A DNA stretch of 64,000 nucleotides from an uncultured Acidimicrobiaceae bacterium. Its GTDB lineage: Bacteria; Actinomycetota; Acidimicrobiia; Acidimicrobiales; Ilumatobacteraceae. How positions within the stretch are numbered: the stretch's first letter is position 1; the number at the start of each line of letters is the position of its first letter. The stretch spans positions 1-64,000 of the forward strand of contig CAIXIJ010000008.1 of the NCBI GenBank assembly GCA_903919455.1. The letters run 5' to 3'. A program made the translations under genes and the position numbers. The notes beneath the pieces were generated by a model. The model was not told the DNA's origin and made no database searches. It saw nothing but the letters and a program-made list of their open reading frames with translations. This document shows positions 48,338 through 56,431 of the stretch, piece by piece.

Positions 48338-50608
48338 TCAGCCTCGCGGGTCGCGACGCAGAACCGACACCAGGTCGTCCACCGTGGAGGGCTTGGGCAC
48401 GAACGCATCGGCACCGGCTGCCGCGGCAGCGGCCCTCGATGCATCGCCCACCTCGCCAGTCATGATGGCCACTACCGGCTGACGCCCGCCCCGAGCGCGC
48501 AGTTGGCGGGTCATCTCGAGGCCGCTGATACCGGGGAGCCTCACATCGGCGAAGACCGTGTCGAACCGCTGATCCGCAAGCATCTGCAGCGCTTGCTCGC
48601 CGGACACGGCCGTCGCCACCTCGGCGCCAAGATCGGCGAGCAGGAACTTCGCAGCAAGGCGATTCAGTGGCTCGTCGTCGACGATGAGTACGTGGCGTCG
48701 GGGCACCTCGCGTCGGGGTGCCACGATCTGCGTAACCGGCGCACCATCAGCACTGAGTGGAATGTCGATCCAGAAGAGGGACCCGCCTCCAGCCCGCGGG
48801 GCGGCCCCCGTGGATCCGCCCATCGCCGTAGCGATACCCGTCACGATGGCGAGGCCGAGCCCAACGCCCGGCATCTCGCTCTCGTGATCCTGACGCCCAC
48901 GCTCGAAAGGCCGAAAGAGCCGAGCGACGTCGTCGGAGGAAATGCCCGAACCCGTGTCGCTCACGTTCAGGCGAACCATGGAGTCGTCGGCCGCGGATGC
49001 ATCCACCGTCACCGCGCCGGACGCAGTGTGCTTGCACGCGTTGGACAGCAGGTTGGTCAATGCCTGTCGAATCCGGTCGGCATCGCCCACCACGTAGCGA
49101 AGGTTCGACGGCACGTCGGAGCCGCTGACCTCCACCCCCGGCTGGGTCAGTTGTCGCGCCATGAAGACTGCGTCGTCGATGATCGGAACGATGTCCACCA
49201 CATCGGCGCGCACCGACAGGGTGCCGAGTTCGAGTTGCGAAGCATCCAGCAGATCATCGACCACACGTCGCATCACTCCCGCGAGCCTGGAAATGGCTTC
49301 CACATCGTCGGCGATCTCCCGGGGAACACGGCGAGACAGAAGGTGATCGGAGAACGCAGCCAGACCTTGGAGCGGGTTGCGCAGTTCATGCCCCACCTGG
49401 GCCACCAACGCCAACCGCTCGCGGAGTTCCTCTTGCGCCTGATGGCGGCGTGCCTCGAGTTCGATTTCCAGGCGCTTGCGCTCATCGATGTTGCGGACTG
49501 TCAGGACGACCGCGCCAACCTCGGGGTCGTCGAGCAAGTTGTTGCCCGAGACCTCCAACCATGCGTAGTCGCCGTTCGCACGCAGAGCTCGAAACTCGAA
49601 CCAGCCGGTCTGCGCGCCCGGCTCAGCTGCCAGGGTGGAGTAGACGACGCCCACCGTCGCTCGGTCATCGGGGTGCACCAGTTCGCCAAGGCGCTCCCCC
49701 ATGAAACCCGCAGAACCGCCGTAGCCGAGCCCGGGTAGCTGCGCAGACGCTTCGATCAGCCGCGCGGAATCATCCAGCATCAGTACCGCGTCCTGGAAGT
49801 TCGACACCATCACCCGGTTGCGGCGTTCGCTCAGTCGCAGTTCTGCTTCAATACGCACCCGGTCGGTGATGTCCTGGCCCATGGAGAAGATCGACACCAC
49901 ATTGCCCATTTCATCGCGCACCGGTGTGTTGGCCCACTCGACCACCAGTCCGCTCGAGTAGACGCGCTGCTCTCGCTGCAGCGGTGCCTCGGACAAGGCC
50001 CGTTCGACCACGAGCCCTCTGCTCTCGAGCGAACCCCCTCCGTAGAGCTCATCAAGCTGACGCCCCGCCACGTTCTCATCCCAGCCGAAGGACTCGCGAC
50101 ACGACCGATTGCAGAACAGCAAGGTGCCATCGACCGCCCACTCCAACATCAGCTCGTGCTGGTCTTCGAAGGCCTCCCACAACAGCCGGTACCGATCGGC
50201 GCCTGCAGCACTCGAACCGGAGAACATGGCAACCATGCCGACGATCTGCCCGTCGGCAGCACGGGCCGGCCACGTGCGCAGGTTGGCCATCACCGTGCCA
50301 CCATCGAGCCGTTGGAAACGATGATGAACCGGCTGCGAATTCATCACGCCATCGCGAGCGAGTTGGAGGTAATGGTCAGGCCAGACGGTGCCGAGCGAAT
50401 CACCGAAACTGCTTGCTGTGATACTCGGTTGGGCGGCAGGGTCCCACCCGAACAGCGACGCGAACGCGGGGTTCGCAGAAGCCACCCGACCATCAAGAGC
50501 CACCAGCGCGACGGGAACAGGAATCTGGTCGGTGGGCAGCGATGTGAGTTCGGACGCACGGTCGAAGCTGATCCTTCGCAAGCTAGTGGAAGGTCTCGCA
50601 TCGTCCAC
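48338..50608 (-). CDS. PAS-domain hybrid sensor histidine kinase (paralogue)
   Basis: The 756-aa kinase has the same layout as the one at 24534-26798: three PAS-like domains (openings PVPVALVALDGRVASANPAF, LEWAVDGTLLFCNRSCRESF and QDAVLMLDDSARLIEASAQL), the His box QVGHELRNPLQGL, NLLSNACKH, GVGLGLAIVTG, and a receiver with VDDEPLNRLA, acceptor Asp in ADVRLPGISG and FVPKPST. GTG 50608 is chosen because it gives a length equal to the paralogue; the longer ORF would run into the divergent oxygenase gene. No membrane helices, so it senses a cytoplasmic or diffusible signal. Confidence 0.88.
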   Translation of the reverse strand: MDDARPSTSLRRISFDRASELTSLPTDQIPVPVALVALDGRVASANPAFASLFGWDPAAQPSITASSFGDSLGTVWPDHYLQLARDGVMNSQPVHHRFQRLDGGTVMANLRTWPARAADGQIVGMVAMFSGSSAAGADRYRLLWEAFEDQHELMLEWAVDGTLLFCNRSCRESFGWDENVAGRQLDELYGGGSLESRGLVVERALSEAPLQREQRVYSSGLVVEWANTPVRDEMGNVVSIFSMGQDITDRVRIEAELRLSERRNRVMVSNFQDAVLMLDDSARLIEASAQLPGLGYGGSAGFMGERLGELVHPDDRATVGVVYSTLAAEPGAQTGWFEFRALRANGDYAWLEVSGNNLLDDPEVGAVVLTVRNIDERKRLEIELEARRHQAQEELRERLALVAQVGHELRNPLQGLAAFSDHLLSRRVPREIADDVEAISRLAGVMRRVVDDLLDASQLELGTLSVRADVVDIVPIIDDAVFMARQLTQPGVEVSGSDVPSNLRYVVGDADRIRQALTNLLSNACKHTASGAVTVDASAADDSMVRLNVSDTGSGISSDDVARLFRPFERGRQDHESEMPGVGLGLAIVTGIATAMGGSTGAAPRAGGGSLFWIDIPLSADGAPVTQIVAPRREVPRRHVLIVDDEPLNRLAAKFLLADLGAEVATAVSGEQALQMLADQRFDTVFADVRLPGISGLEMTRQLRARGGRQPVVAIMTGEVGDASRAAAAAAGADAFVPKPSTVDDLVSVLRRDPRG

Positions 50609-50711
50609 GCTGAGGCTCAGAATAACGGTGTAAAGCTCGGACAGATCCTCGCGACCTTGCCGCTGTAGGCAGCATGCGGCCCACATCGTTCCCTGCGCGT
50701 ACCCTGCACGG

Positions 50712-51653
50712 ATGGACTTGGTACCCGTCATCGACATCGGCGACCCACACAGCGCATCGCTGGCAGCACTCGATACCGCCTGTCGCGACCACGGGTTCTT
50801 CCTCATCGAGGGCCACGGCCTCGACGACGTGATAGCGAACACCTTCCGGGCCGCCCGCCGGTTCTTCGACGCCGACCGTTCAGTGAAAGACCCCATCCGG
50901 CGCGACGCCGTCAACCCACTGGGCTACAACGACCGCGAACTCACCAAGCGACGCAGAGATCACAAGGAAGTGTTCGACTTCCTCGACCCCGACGACGTTC
51001 GCGCCGACGCATACAACCGTTGGCCCGACGGCGTGCACGAGTTTCGCCAAGCGTTGCGCACCCACTTCGACGCCTGCAGTGCACTGGCCGACCGCACGCT
51101 CACGTTGGTGCTCGATGCGTTGCAGTTGCCACGCGAGGAGGCCGACACACACCGGGGCGACCGCACACGGTCCAGCATGCGGCTGAACCACTACACGATG
51201 GGCGACCCGGTGGCCGCCGACGAGCGTGGCGACCTCGCCGAACTCGGTGCTGTGGCGTTGGGTCACCACACCGACAGTGGCGTGCTGACGTTGCTGATCC
51301 AGGACGACGTGGGTGGCCTGCAAGCGCATTCCGAGCAACACGGATGGATCGATGTGGCACCGTGCCCCGGCACGATCGTGGTGAACCTCGCCGACTGCAT
51401 GCAGGTGTGGACGAACGACCGCTACCGGGCTGCACTGCACCGAGTGCTGCCGATGACGACGAGCACGCGGATGAGCATCCCGTACTTCTTCAACCCGCCG
51501 AACGACTGCGTGGTGGAACCCATCCCCGATGCAACGGATGGTGCACCGCGCTATCGACCGTTCGCCTTCCGCGACTTCATCGCCGCGCGCGGGGCCGACA
51601 ACTACGCCGACCTCGGCGCCGACGACACACAGATCAGCGACTTCCGTATCTGA
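50712..51653 (+). CDS. Isopenicillin-N-synthase-like 2OG-Fe(II) oxygenase
   Basis: The 313-aa protein begins VPVIDIGDPHSASLAAL and FFLIEGHGLDDV, the DIOX_N domain. The iron site is GHHTDSGVLTLLIQDDVGGLQ (H-x-D) plus the distal His in ALHRVLP, and RMSIPYFFNPP supplies the 2-oxoglutarate-binding R-x-S. It is a non-heme iron oxygenase, likely cytoplasmic, with unknown substrate. It is divergent from the hybrid kinase (103 bp) and convergent with the DUF4188 gene. Confidence 0.87.
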   Translation: MDLVPVIDIGDPHSASLAALDTACRDHGFFLIEGHGLDDVIANTFRAARRFFDADRSVKDPIRRDAVNPLGYNDRELTKRRRDHKEVFDFLDPDDVRADAYNRWPDGVHEFRQALRTHFDACSALADRTLTLVLDALQLPREEADTHRGDRTRSSMRLNHYTMGDPVAADERGDLAELGAVALGHHTDSGVLTLLIQDDVGGLQAHSEQHGWIDVAPCPGTIVVNLADCMQVWTNDRYRAALHRVLPMTTSTRMSIPYFFNPPNDCVVEPIPDATDGAPRYRPFAFRDFIAARGADNYADLGADDTQISDFRI

Positions 51654-51666
51654 CCTGAAACCCGGG

Positions 51667-52179
51667 TCAGTAGGGGTCCACCGGGGGCGCTTCCGCTGCG
51701 GCTCCCGTCATGCGGGCTTTGGCGCTCTGCCCGCGCTGCCGAGCCGGCACAGCCCCGGTAACAGCCGCCAGACCCATGGTGGGCGTGTTGCCGTACACGG
51801 TCTCCACCGTTGCATCCGACAGCACGATGGTCTCGTGGTAGATGCCCACCGAGCCGTTGTCGCGCACGTTCTTGTTGAACGCCCGCCACGCAGGCAGGTG
51901 CTCCGCCGAACCCGACTTCGAATACGCCTCGAGCTTCTCGAACGACTCCCAGTACTGCCACACCAAGATGGTTCGGCCCGACAGGAACGTGCGTGGCGTA
52001 CCCACCAGGCCGAGGCTGGGGTTCTTCTGCAGTTCGATGAGCATGCGCGGCATGGCGGTCACCACGGGCAGCCACTTCCACGGCTTCCACAGTTGGTTGA
52101 AGCGCATCCCGATGAGGAACAGCACCTTGCCGTCCGCCCCCACATCGGCGGAATACCGGCCCTTGTTGATCGTTGCCAT
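51667..52179 (-). CDS. DUF4188 family protein
   Basis: The 170-aa protein matches DUF4188: ADGKVLFLIGMRFNQLWKPW, MLIELQKNPSLGLVG, ILVWQYWESFEKLEAYS, HLPAWRAFNKNVRDNG and VGIYHETI. The dimeric ferredoxin-like barrel resembles aldoxime-dehydratase and monooxygenase folds; no heme ligand can be assigned with certainty. A basic, Ala-rich tail follows. It is expressed from a strong TTGACA-N17-TAATGT promoter overlapped by a dyad, almost certainly under the divergent TetR gene. Confidence 0.87.
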   Translation of the reverse strand: MATINKGRYSADVGADGKVLFLIGMRFNQLWKPWKWLPVVTAMPRMLIELQKNPSLGLVGTPRTFLSGRTILVWQYWESFEKLEAYSKSGSAEHLPAWRAFNKNVRDNGSVGIYHETIVLSDATVETVYGNTPTMGLAAVTGAVPARQRGQSAKARMTGAAAEAPPVDPY

Positions 52180-52219
52180 CGTTGCTCCCCGAGTTCCCTG
52201 TCCCGCACATGTGTACGGT

Positions 52220-52252
52220 GTTCACATTATCCAGTGATGTGAACGCTGTCAA
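52220..52252 (-). promoter_or_regulatory. TetR operator overlapping the DUF4188 promoter
   Basis: GTTCACAT-N9-ATGTGAAC (52220-52244) is a perfect 8-bp inverted repeat. On the minus strand TTGACA (52252-52247), a 17-bp spacer and TAATGT (52229-52224) form a near-consensus promoter whose -10 and spacer are covered by the dyad. Repression of DUF4188, and probably autoregulation of the TetR gene, follows. Confidence 0.7.
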
Positions 52253-52274
52253 CATCGTGTGAGAGACTTCCGGC

Positions 52275-52871
52275 ATGGCAGCCAAGCCGTACCACCACGG
52301 CGATCTCGAACGGGCACTCCTCGACGCAGCGATCGATGTCGTCCGCTCCGACGGCATCGCTGCGCTGTCACTGCGCGACCTCACGAAGGCTGTCGGCGTC
52401 ACGCCCTCGGCGGCCTACCGCCACTTCCCCAGCCGTGACCATGTGATCGCTGCGGTCGCCATGCTGTCGCGAGAGGATCTCGCCCGCCACATGCTTGCGG
52501 CTCGCGACGTCGTGCCCGCCAGAGGTTCGGCGCAGCGTCGGTCGGTCGCGAGGTTCGAGGCGATCGGCCACGCCTACGTCGAGTTCGCGATCGCGCACCC
52601 CACCGTGTTCGAAGCGGCGTTCACCGCCTGCCCCGTACAACTCGAACGCACGGAAGACCCCCGAGCGTGGGAAGTGCTCACGCTCGCCATCGATGAGATG
52701 ACGTTGGCCGGGGCGATTCCGGCATCTCGCCGCAAGGACGCTCCGATTATCGCCTGGGCCGGAGTGCACGGCCTTGCCAACATCCTCACTGGTGCCGCGG
52801 TGCCGCCGGGCATGGAGGCCGACGGCCAGATCGCCGCCGTCGTAAAGGGCATCTACCGGTCCATCAGCTGA
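52275..52871 (+). CDS. TetR/AcrR family transcriptional regulator
   Basis: The 198-aa repressor has the N-terminal helix-turn-helix at about residues 10-55 (ALLDAAIDVVRSDGIAALSL, then LTKAVGVTPSAAYRHFPSRD). A ligand-binding C-terminal domain follows, with the TetR_C33-like WAGVHGLANIL segment. It starts MAAKPYHHGDLERALL, a frequent opening in this family. It faces the DUF4188 gene across a 95-bp region containing a perfect GTTCACAT/ATGTGAAC operator. The effector is unknown. Confidence 0.9.
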   Translation: MAAKPYHHGDLERALLDAAIDVVRSDGIAALSLRDLTKAVGVTPSAAYRHFPSRDHVIAAVAMLSREDLARHMLAARDVVPARGSAQRRSVARFEAIGHAYVEFAIAHPTVFEAAFTACPVQLERTEDPRAWEVLTLAIDEMTLAGAIPASRRKDAPIIAWAGVHGLANILTGAAVPPGMEADGQIAAVVKGIYRSIS

Positions 52872-52890
52872 ACCTCAGCGCACCCGGGCG

Positions 52891-53352
52891 TCAGTCCCGT
52901 TCCACCTGCTGCAGGCCGCCCTTCGGCGTCCACCATTGCACGACCAATCTGGTGCCATCGGCGTTGAGGCGGGTGAGCACCACGTTGTCCAGGTCCACGA
53001 CGAACTGCTCACCTGACGGTTGCCCGTCGCCACCGATCGCGCCCGCCGATACGGCACGACCAGCCACCTTGGCCTCGCCGGGCCAGTCTGCCTCGTTGCC
53101 TTCCACCGGGTCGACGGTGGGGCCGTGCAGCGCGCAACGGGGATCGCGCTGCACATCAGCCAACTTCTGCGCACCCGGCATCGAGCCGAACTGCAATTGA
53201 TCGGCCACAAACTCGCACTCGATGCCTGAGATGCGCGGTGAACCATCGGCACGCAACGTCGCCATGGTTTTGTGGCGGCGACTGTTGAACAGGTGCTCGA
53301 CGGTGGACGCCATGTCGGGTTGCTGCGCTCGAAACTCACCCCATGAGGCCAT
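52891..53352 (-). CDS. Pyridoxamine 5'-phosphate oxidase family (split-barrel flavin) protein
   Basis: The 153-aa protein shows the split-barrel pattern: VEHLFNSRRHKTMATLRADG, SPRISGIECEFVADQLQFGS, DPRCALHGPTVDP and a C-terminal VVQWWTPKGG. Actinobacterial relatives bind FMN, F420 or heme; which one applies is unclear. The competing ORF in another frame (52875-53339) is Trp/Ser-rich and rejected. It is followed upstream on the same strand by the monooxygenase-like gene, 7 bp away, so both are probably co-transcribed. Confidence 0.8.
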   Translation of the reverse strand: MASWGEFRAQQPDMASTVEHLFNSRRHKTMATLRADGSPRISGIECEFVADQLQFGSMPGAQKLADVQRDPRCALHGPTVDPVEGNEADWPGEAKVAGRAVSAGAIGGDGQPSGEQFVVDLDNVVLTRLNADGTRLVVQWWTPKGGLQQVERD

Positions 53353-53359
53353 GCTGGAC

Positions 53360-53671
53360 TCAGGCGTCGCGCTCGAAACGATGCGCGTACGTCACATCGG
53401 CCACCTGGATGGCGTACTCCGCATAGAAGCGATCGATGCCGGCAGCCTGCGCCTCCCGGTGCTCGGGGTAGTCGCGCCAGGCATCGTGCGAGGCGCGATC
53501 GGCGAACGTGACCAGCGTGACGCGCTCGCCGTCGTCGGCCGTGAACGCCTTGTGCTCCACATAGCCCGGCATCGTGCGAGCCAGCCGCGACATTTCGACC
53601 GCCACATCGCGGTACTCGGGCGCGGCGTCGGCGCGAAGTCGGTTCCGGAAGACCGTGATCACCTGTGGCAT
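53360..53671 (-). CDS. Antibiotic biosynthesis monooxygenase (ABM) domain protein
   Basis: The 103-aa protein has the ABM dimeric ferredoxin-like fold: MPQVITVFRNRLRADAAPEY, MSRLARTMPGYVEHKAF, ERVTLVTFADRASHDAWRDY and HREAQAAGIDRFYAEYAIQV. ATG 53671 begins the first strand and is preferred to the longer ORF. Members act as small cofactor-free monooxygenases or heme-handling proteins. It lies directly upstream of the flavin-barrel gene, consistent with one operon. Confidence 0.85.
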   Translation of the reverse strand: MPQVITVFRNRLRADAAPEYRDVAVEMSRLARTMPGYVEHKAFTADDGERVTLVTFADRASHDAWRDYPEHREAQAAGIDRFYAEYAIQVADVTYAHRFERDA

Positions 53672-53722
53672 CCGCCGGAGCCTAAGCGCCCCAGACACGC
53701 CACGTGGTCAGGGGGCCTCAGG

Positions 53723-54244
53723 TCAGGGCAGGGTGGTTTGGCCGGCCGCGGCGCGCAACTCCTGGTCGTCGGTGATGCCCTGCCGGGCCGCCTCGTACGC
53801 CGCGATGATCTGTTCGAACTCGAGTGTGTACACGAGGCAGAACTCGTTGCCGAACGGGTCCTGCATCACGGCCCAATCGATGACCGGTGGCTCGTCGGAG
53901 GTGGCCGTCGGCCGTGGGTACAGGCTCGGTGGCTTCTTCAGTGTGCCGCCGAGCGCCAGGATGTCGACGATCGCCGCATCGACGCCATGGTTCGGCGTGA
54001 TGTCGATGTGCACACAGTTCGTGTCGTGATGGGTCGGCACCGTTGTCTGGATGGGCGCGTGATCGGTGTGGATGAGGATGATCTCGTGCTTTCGCGGCTC
54101 GTTCGTGCCGAGGTAGACCATCCAGTTGCGCTGCCAGTAGCGATACTCGAGCACCTCGTAGCCGGTGAGGGCCGACCAGAACCGGCACGCAACGTCGTGG
54201 TCGGTGACGTTGATCGCCACACATCGCATCGTCCCGATACTCAT
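53723..54244 (-). CDS. VOC family protein A (PadR-associated)
   Basis: The 173-aa glyoxalase-fold protein begins MSIGTMRCVAINVTDHDVAC and continues FWSALTGYEVLEYRYWQ, VHIDITPNHGVDAAIVDILA, VMQDPFGNEFCLVY. This is the pattern of actinobacterial VOC proteins with metal-binding His/Glu. It is paralogous to 56432-57055, sharing MSIGTMRCVA, the KKPPSLYPRP phrase and the C-terminal ELRAAAGQTT. It is divergent from the PadR gene, with a TACTC-N7-GAGTA dyad between them. Substrate unknown. Confidence 0.87.
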   Translation of the reverse strand: MSIGTMRCVAINVTDHDVACRFWSALTGYEVLEYRYWQRNWMVYLGTNEPRKHEIILIHTDHAPIQTTVPTHHDTNCVHIDITPNHGVDAAIVDILALGGTLKKPPSLYPRPTATSDEPPVIDWAVMQDPFGNEFCLVYTLEFEQIIAAYEAARQGITDDQELRAAAGQTTLP

Positions 54245-54284
54245 TACAGTGTCCCTCCAGACCTCGCCGACATCACCGGCCCAA

Positions 54285-54301
54285 TACTCCTATTGAGAGT
54301 A
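54285..54301. promoter_or_regulatory. PadR-type operator candidate, site 1
   Basis: TACTCCTATTGAGAGTA, a dyad with TACTC and GAGTA arms, lies 11 bp before the PadR start and 41 bp before VOC A. Closely similar sequences occur at 57095-57111 (upstream of VOC B) and, as a half-site TACTCTTATTG, at 55020-55030 (in the globin promoter spacer). Confidence 0.55.
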
Positions 54302-54311
54302 GATTAACAAC

Positions 54312-55010
54312 GTGAAGGTTTCAACAACGACGTACGGCTTACTCGGGTTGCTCGCCGTGCGCTCGTGGACCGGCTACGAGCTCACCCAGCAGATGCGCCG
54401 ATCGCTCCGGTTCGTGTGGTCGTCGTCGGAGGGGCACCTCTACCGAGAGCAGAAGGGTCTGGTCGAACTCGGTTGGGCCGCCGTGGAGGACGAGCAAGCG
54501 GGCGCCCGCACGCGCAAGCGGTACACCATCACCGCAGCCGGCGAGGCAGCGCTCCGCGAATGGTTGACCACTGCCCCGCAGGAACCGCACTTCGAGATCG
54601 AAGGGTTGGTGCGGCTGTTCCACGGCAGCCATGGCAGCGTCGCCGATCTGGCTGCATCAATGGACGCCACGGCCGACGCAGCCCGGGCCATGCTCGATGA
54701 GATGCTCGGCTTCGTCGACGAGTACCTCGCCGATGGCGGACCACTGTGGATGCTCGAACACGGCATCAACGGAGCGACTGCGTCGGAGGCCGGGCCGCCG
54801 GCGGAGTTCGCAGGTCGACCGATGTTCCCCGGCCGACTCCACGTCATCGCCCTTGTCATCGAGTCGACCACCACACTCCTGGCCAGCGTGGAGAGTTTCG
54901 CCCGGTCGACAGCCAGCGAAGTGCGCGGTTGGGCCAGCACCACCGACCCGGCCGCCACCCCGGCGACCCGGGCGCGGCTCGAGGCGGTCCGAAAACGGCA
55001 CCGCCGTTGA
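54312..55010 (+). CDS. PadR family transcriptional regulator
   Basis: The 232-aa protein has the PadR winged helix at residues 5-85: TTYGLLGLLAVRSWTGYELT, FVWSSSEGHLYREQKGLVEL, GARTRKRYTITAAGEAALRE. The C-terminal Vir-type helical domain (about 95-215) includes DEMLGFVDEYLADGG. PadR repressors respond to small phenolics or other ligands. It is divergent from VOC A, and globin and VOC B lie downstream with the same operator-like element, so it probably controls all of them. Confidence 0.88.
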   Translation: MKVSTTTYGLLGLLAVRSWTGYELTQQMRRSLRFVWSSSEGHLYREQKGLVELGWAAVEDEQAGARTRKRYTITAAGEAALREWLTTAPQEPHFEIEGLVRLFHGSHGSVADLAASMDATADAARAMLDEMLGFVDEYLADGGPLWMLEHGINGATASEAGPPAEFAGRPMFPGRLHVIALVIESTTTLLASVESFARSTASEVRGWASTTDPAATPATRARLEAVRKRHRR

Positions 55011-55014
55011 TCCA

Positions 55015-55043
55015 TTGACTACTCTTATTGCGACCAATATGCT
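55015..55043 (+). promoter_or_regulatory. Promoter of the globin gene
   Basis: TTGACT (55015-55020), a 17-bp spacer and TATGCT (55038-55043) form a good sigma-70 promoter. The spacer contains TACTCTTATTG, a half of the PadR-type operator seen at 54285. Transcription would start near 55050. Confidence 0.6.
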
Positions 55044-55051
55044 CGCAGTTT

Positions 55052-55069
55052 GAGTACCGACCGGTACTC
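55052..55069. promoter_or_regulatory. Perfect palindrome in the globin leader
   Basis: GAGTACCGACCGGTACTC is a perfect 7-bp inverted repeat around GACC, located just after the predicted transcription start and 21 bp before the globin ATG. Its GAGTA and TACTC arms are the inverse of the PadR-type site, so it may be a second binding site for the same regulator. Confidence 0.5.
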
Positions 55070-55089
55070 CTCGACCACAGGAGATCGCC

Positions 55090-55458
55090 ATGGAGCAAGC
55101 ATCGTTGTTCGACCGACTCGGAGGCCGCGAAGGCCTGCACGAGTTGATGGAGAAGATCGTCACCAACCACTTCGCCAACCCGACCGTCTGCACCCGCTAT
55201 GAGAACGCCAAGGCGAGCCGTGCGGAGTTGGTCGAGGGAGCCTTCGAGTTCTTCTGCACCGGTCTCTCGGGCGTGCCCACCTACACCGGTCTGTCGCTCG
55301 TCGATGCCCACCGCGGCATGAACGTCAGCGACCAGGAGTTCGTCGCCGTCATCGACGACATCCTGAAGGCGATGACCGCCCAGGGTGTCGGCGAGCTCGA
55401 GCAGGCTGAGGCGCTGAAGATCCTCTGGGGCATGAAGCCCGAGATCGTCGGCATCTGA
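55090..55458 (+). CDS. Group I truncated hemoglobin
   Basis: The 122-aa globin begins SLFDRLGGREGLHELMEKIV, the usual truncated-hemoglobin opening, followed by the A-B-E helices. The proximal His lies in DAHRGMNVSDQEFVAVIDD, and the C-terminal helix includes ALKILWGMKPEIV. Family members bind O2 or NO and often detoxify NO or transfer electrons. It is controlled by a promoter that carries PadR-type half-sites. A strong terminator follows at 55467. Confidence 0.88.
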   Translation: MEQASLFDRLGGREGLHELMEKIVTNHFANPTVCTRYENAKASRAELVEGAFEFFCTGLSGVPTYTGLSLVDAHRGMNVSDQEFVAVIDDILKAMTAQGVGELEQAEALKILWGMKPEIVGI

Positions 55459-55466
55459 CTCCCGGC

Positions 55467-55509
55467 GCGGTCACCGAACTGGGCCGCAGCGGCCCACTTC
55501 GGTGACCGC
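55467..55509 (+). terminator. Strong terminator of the globin gene
   Basis: GCGGTCACCGAA and TTCGGTGACCGC form a 12-bp stem with an inner GGGCCGC/GCGGCCC stem, just after the globin stop. Confidence 0.8.
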
Positions 55510-55635
55510 GTTCCCTACTCGGGTCCGGGCGGGCGGCCGGCGCGTTACCTCATTGGCGCATGCCCAGAAACCTGGTTAGCTTGCCGGCGCCTGCTGCCGC
55601 CCGAGATTGCATCGGGCCACTGGAAGGACGCCCGT

Positions 55636-56415
55636 ATGCTCGCTCGAACCGCCGGAGTCGGTGCCCTCGCACTGTCGATGCTGCTGGTCGGGTGCAGTGG
55701 CTCGTCGACGTCACCCGTCGCCACCACTACCTCAGCCGCCGCAACGGCAGCCGCCACGACGGAACCCACCACCACCGTTGCTCTGCCGAGTAGCCCCGCA
55801 CCCACCACCACCGGCAGCGCGGCCGGCTCACTCGTCACCTTCACGGCGGAGGTGTGGGCCGACAACTGGTTCTCGCTGTACGTGAACGGTGAGAAGGTCG
55901 GCGAGGACAGCGTGCCGATCACCACGGTTCGTTCGTTCAACGCCGAGACGATCACCTTCACCGCCACATACCCGCTCACTATCGCCCTCGTGTCGAAGGA
56001 CTACGTGGAGAGCGACAGCGGCCTCGAGTACATCGGGACCGACCGCCAACAGATGGGCGACGGCGGATTCATCGCGCAGTTCACCGACACCACAACGGGC
56101 GATGTCATCGCCACCACGAGTTCGGCCTGGAAGGGCCTCGCGATCTTCCGCGCACCGCTGAACGCCGACTGTGCATCGTCGACGGATCCCGACACGACGT
56201 GCACGCACGAGATCCTTCCGGAACCCGACGGCTGGACCTTGCCGTCGTTCGACGACACCGCATGGGTGGCAGCGAGTGAGTACACCGCCGCGGAGGTTGG
56301 CGCCAAGGACGGCTACGACACCGTGACCTGGTCGTCCGACGCCAAGCTGATCTGGTCCGGCGACCTCAGGGTCGACAACACCATCCTTTGGCGCACCACC
56401 GTCGCGCAACCCTGA
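55636..56415 (+). CDS. Secreted lipoprotein with beta-sandwich domain
   Basis: The 259-aa protein has a lipobox signal (MLARTAGVGALALSMLLVGC) and a Thr/Ala/Pro spacer to about residue 65. A beta-rich domain with FTAEVWADNWFSLYVNGEKV, TITFTATYPLTIALVSKDYV, GDGGFIAQFTDTTTG and a C-terminal galactose-binding-like WTLPSFDDTAWVAASEY comes next. This suggests a carbohydrate-binding or jelly-roll module on the cell surface. No catalytic motif seen. It sits between globin and VOC B on the plus strand, but without clear regulatory link. Family unknown to me. Confidence 0.7.
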   Translation: MLARTAGVGALALSMLLVGCSGSSTSPVATTTSAAATAAATTEPTTTVALPSSPAPTTTGSAAGSLVTFTAEVWADNWFSLYVNGEKVGEDSVPITTVRSFNAETITFTATYPLTIALVSKDYVESDSGLEYIGTDRQQMGDGGFIAQFTDTTTGDVIATTSSAWKGLAIFRAPLNADCASSTDPDTTCTHEILPEPDGWTLPSFDDTAWVAASEYTAAEVGAKDGYDTVTWSSDAKLIWSGDLRVDNTILWRTTVAQP

Positions 56416-56431
56416 CACCCACGCAGACGAC

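Noticed and set aside
52875-53339. Alternative 154-aa minus ORF
   Set aside because: The overlapping frame 52891-53352 has a clear split-barrel flavin-protein sequence; this one is Ser/Trp/Pro-rich noise.
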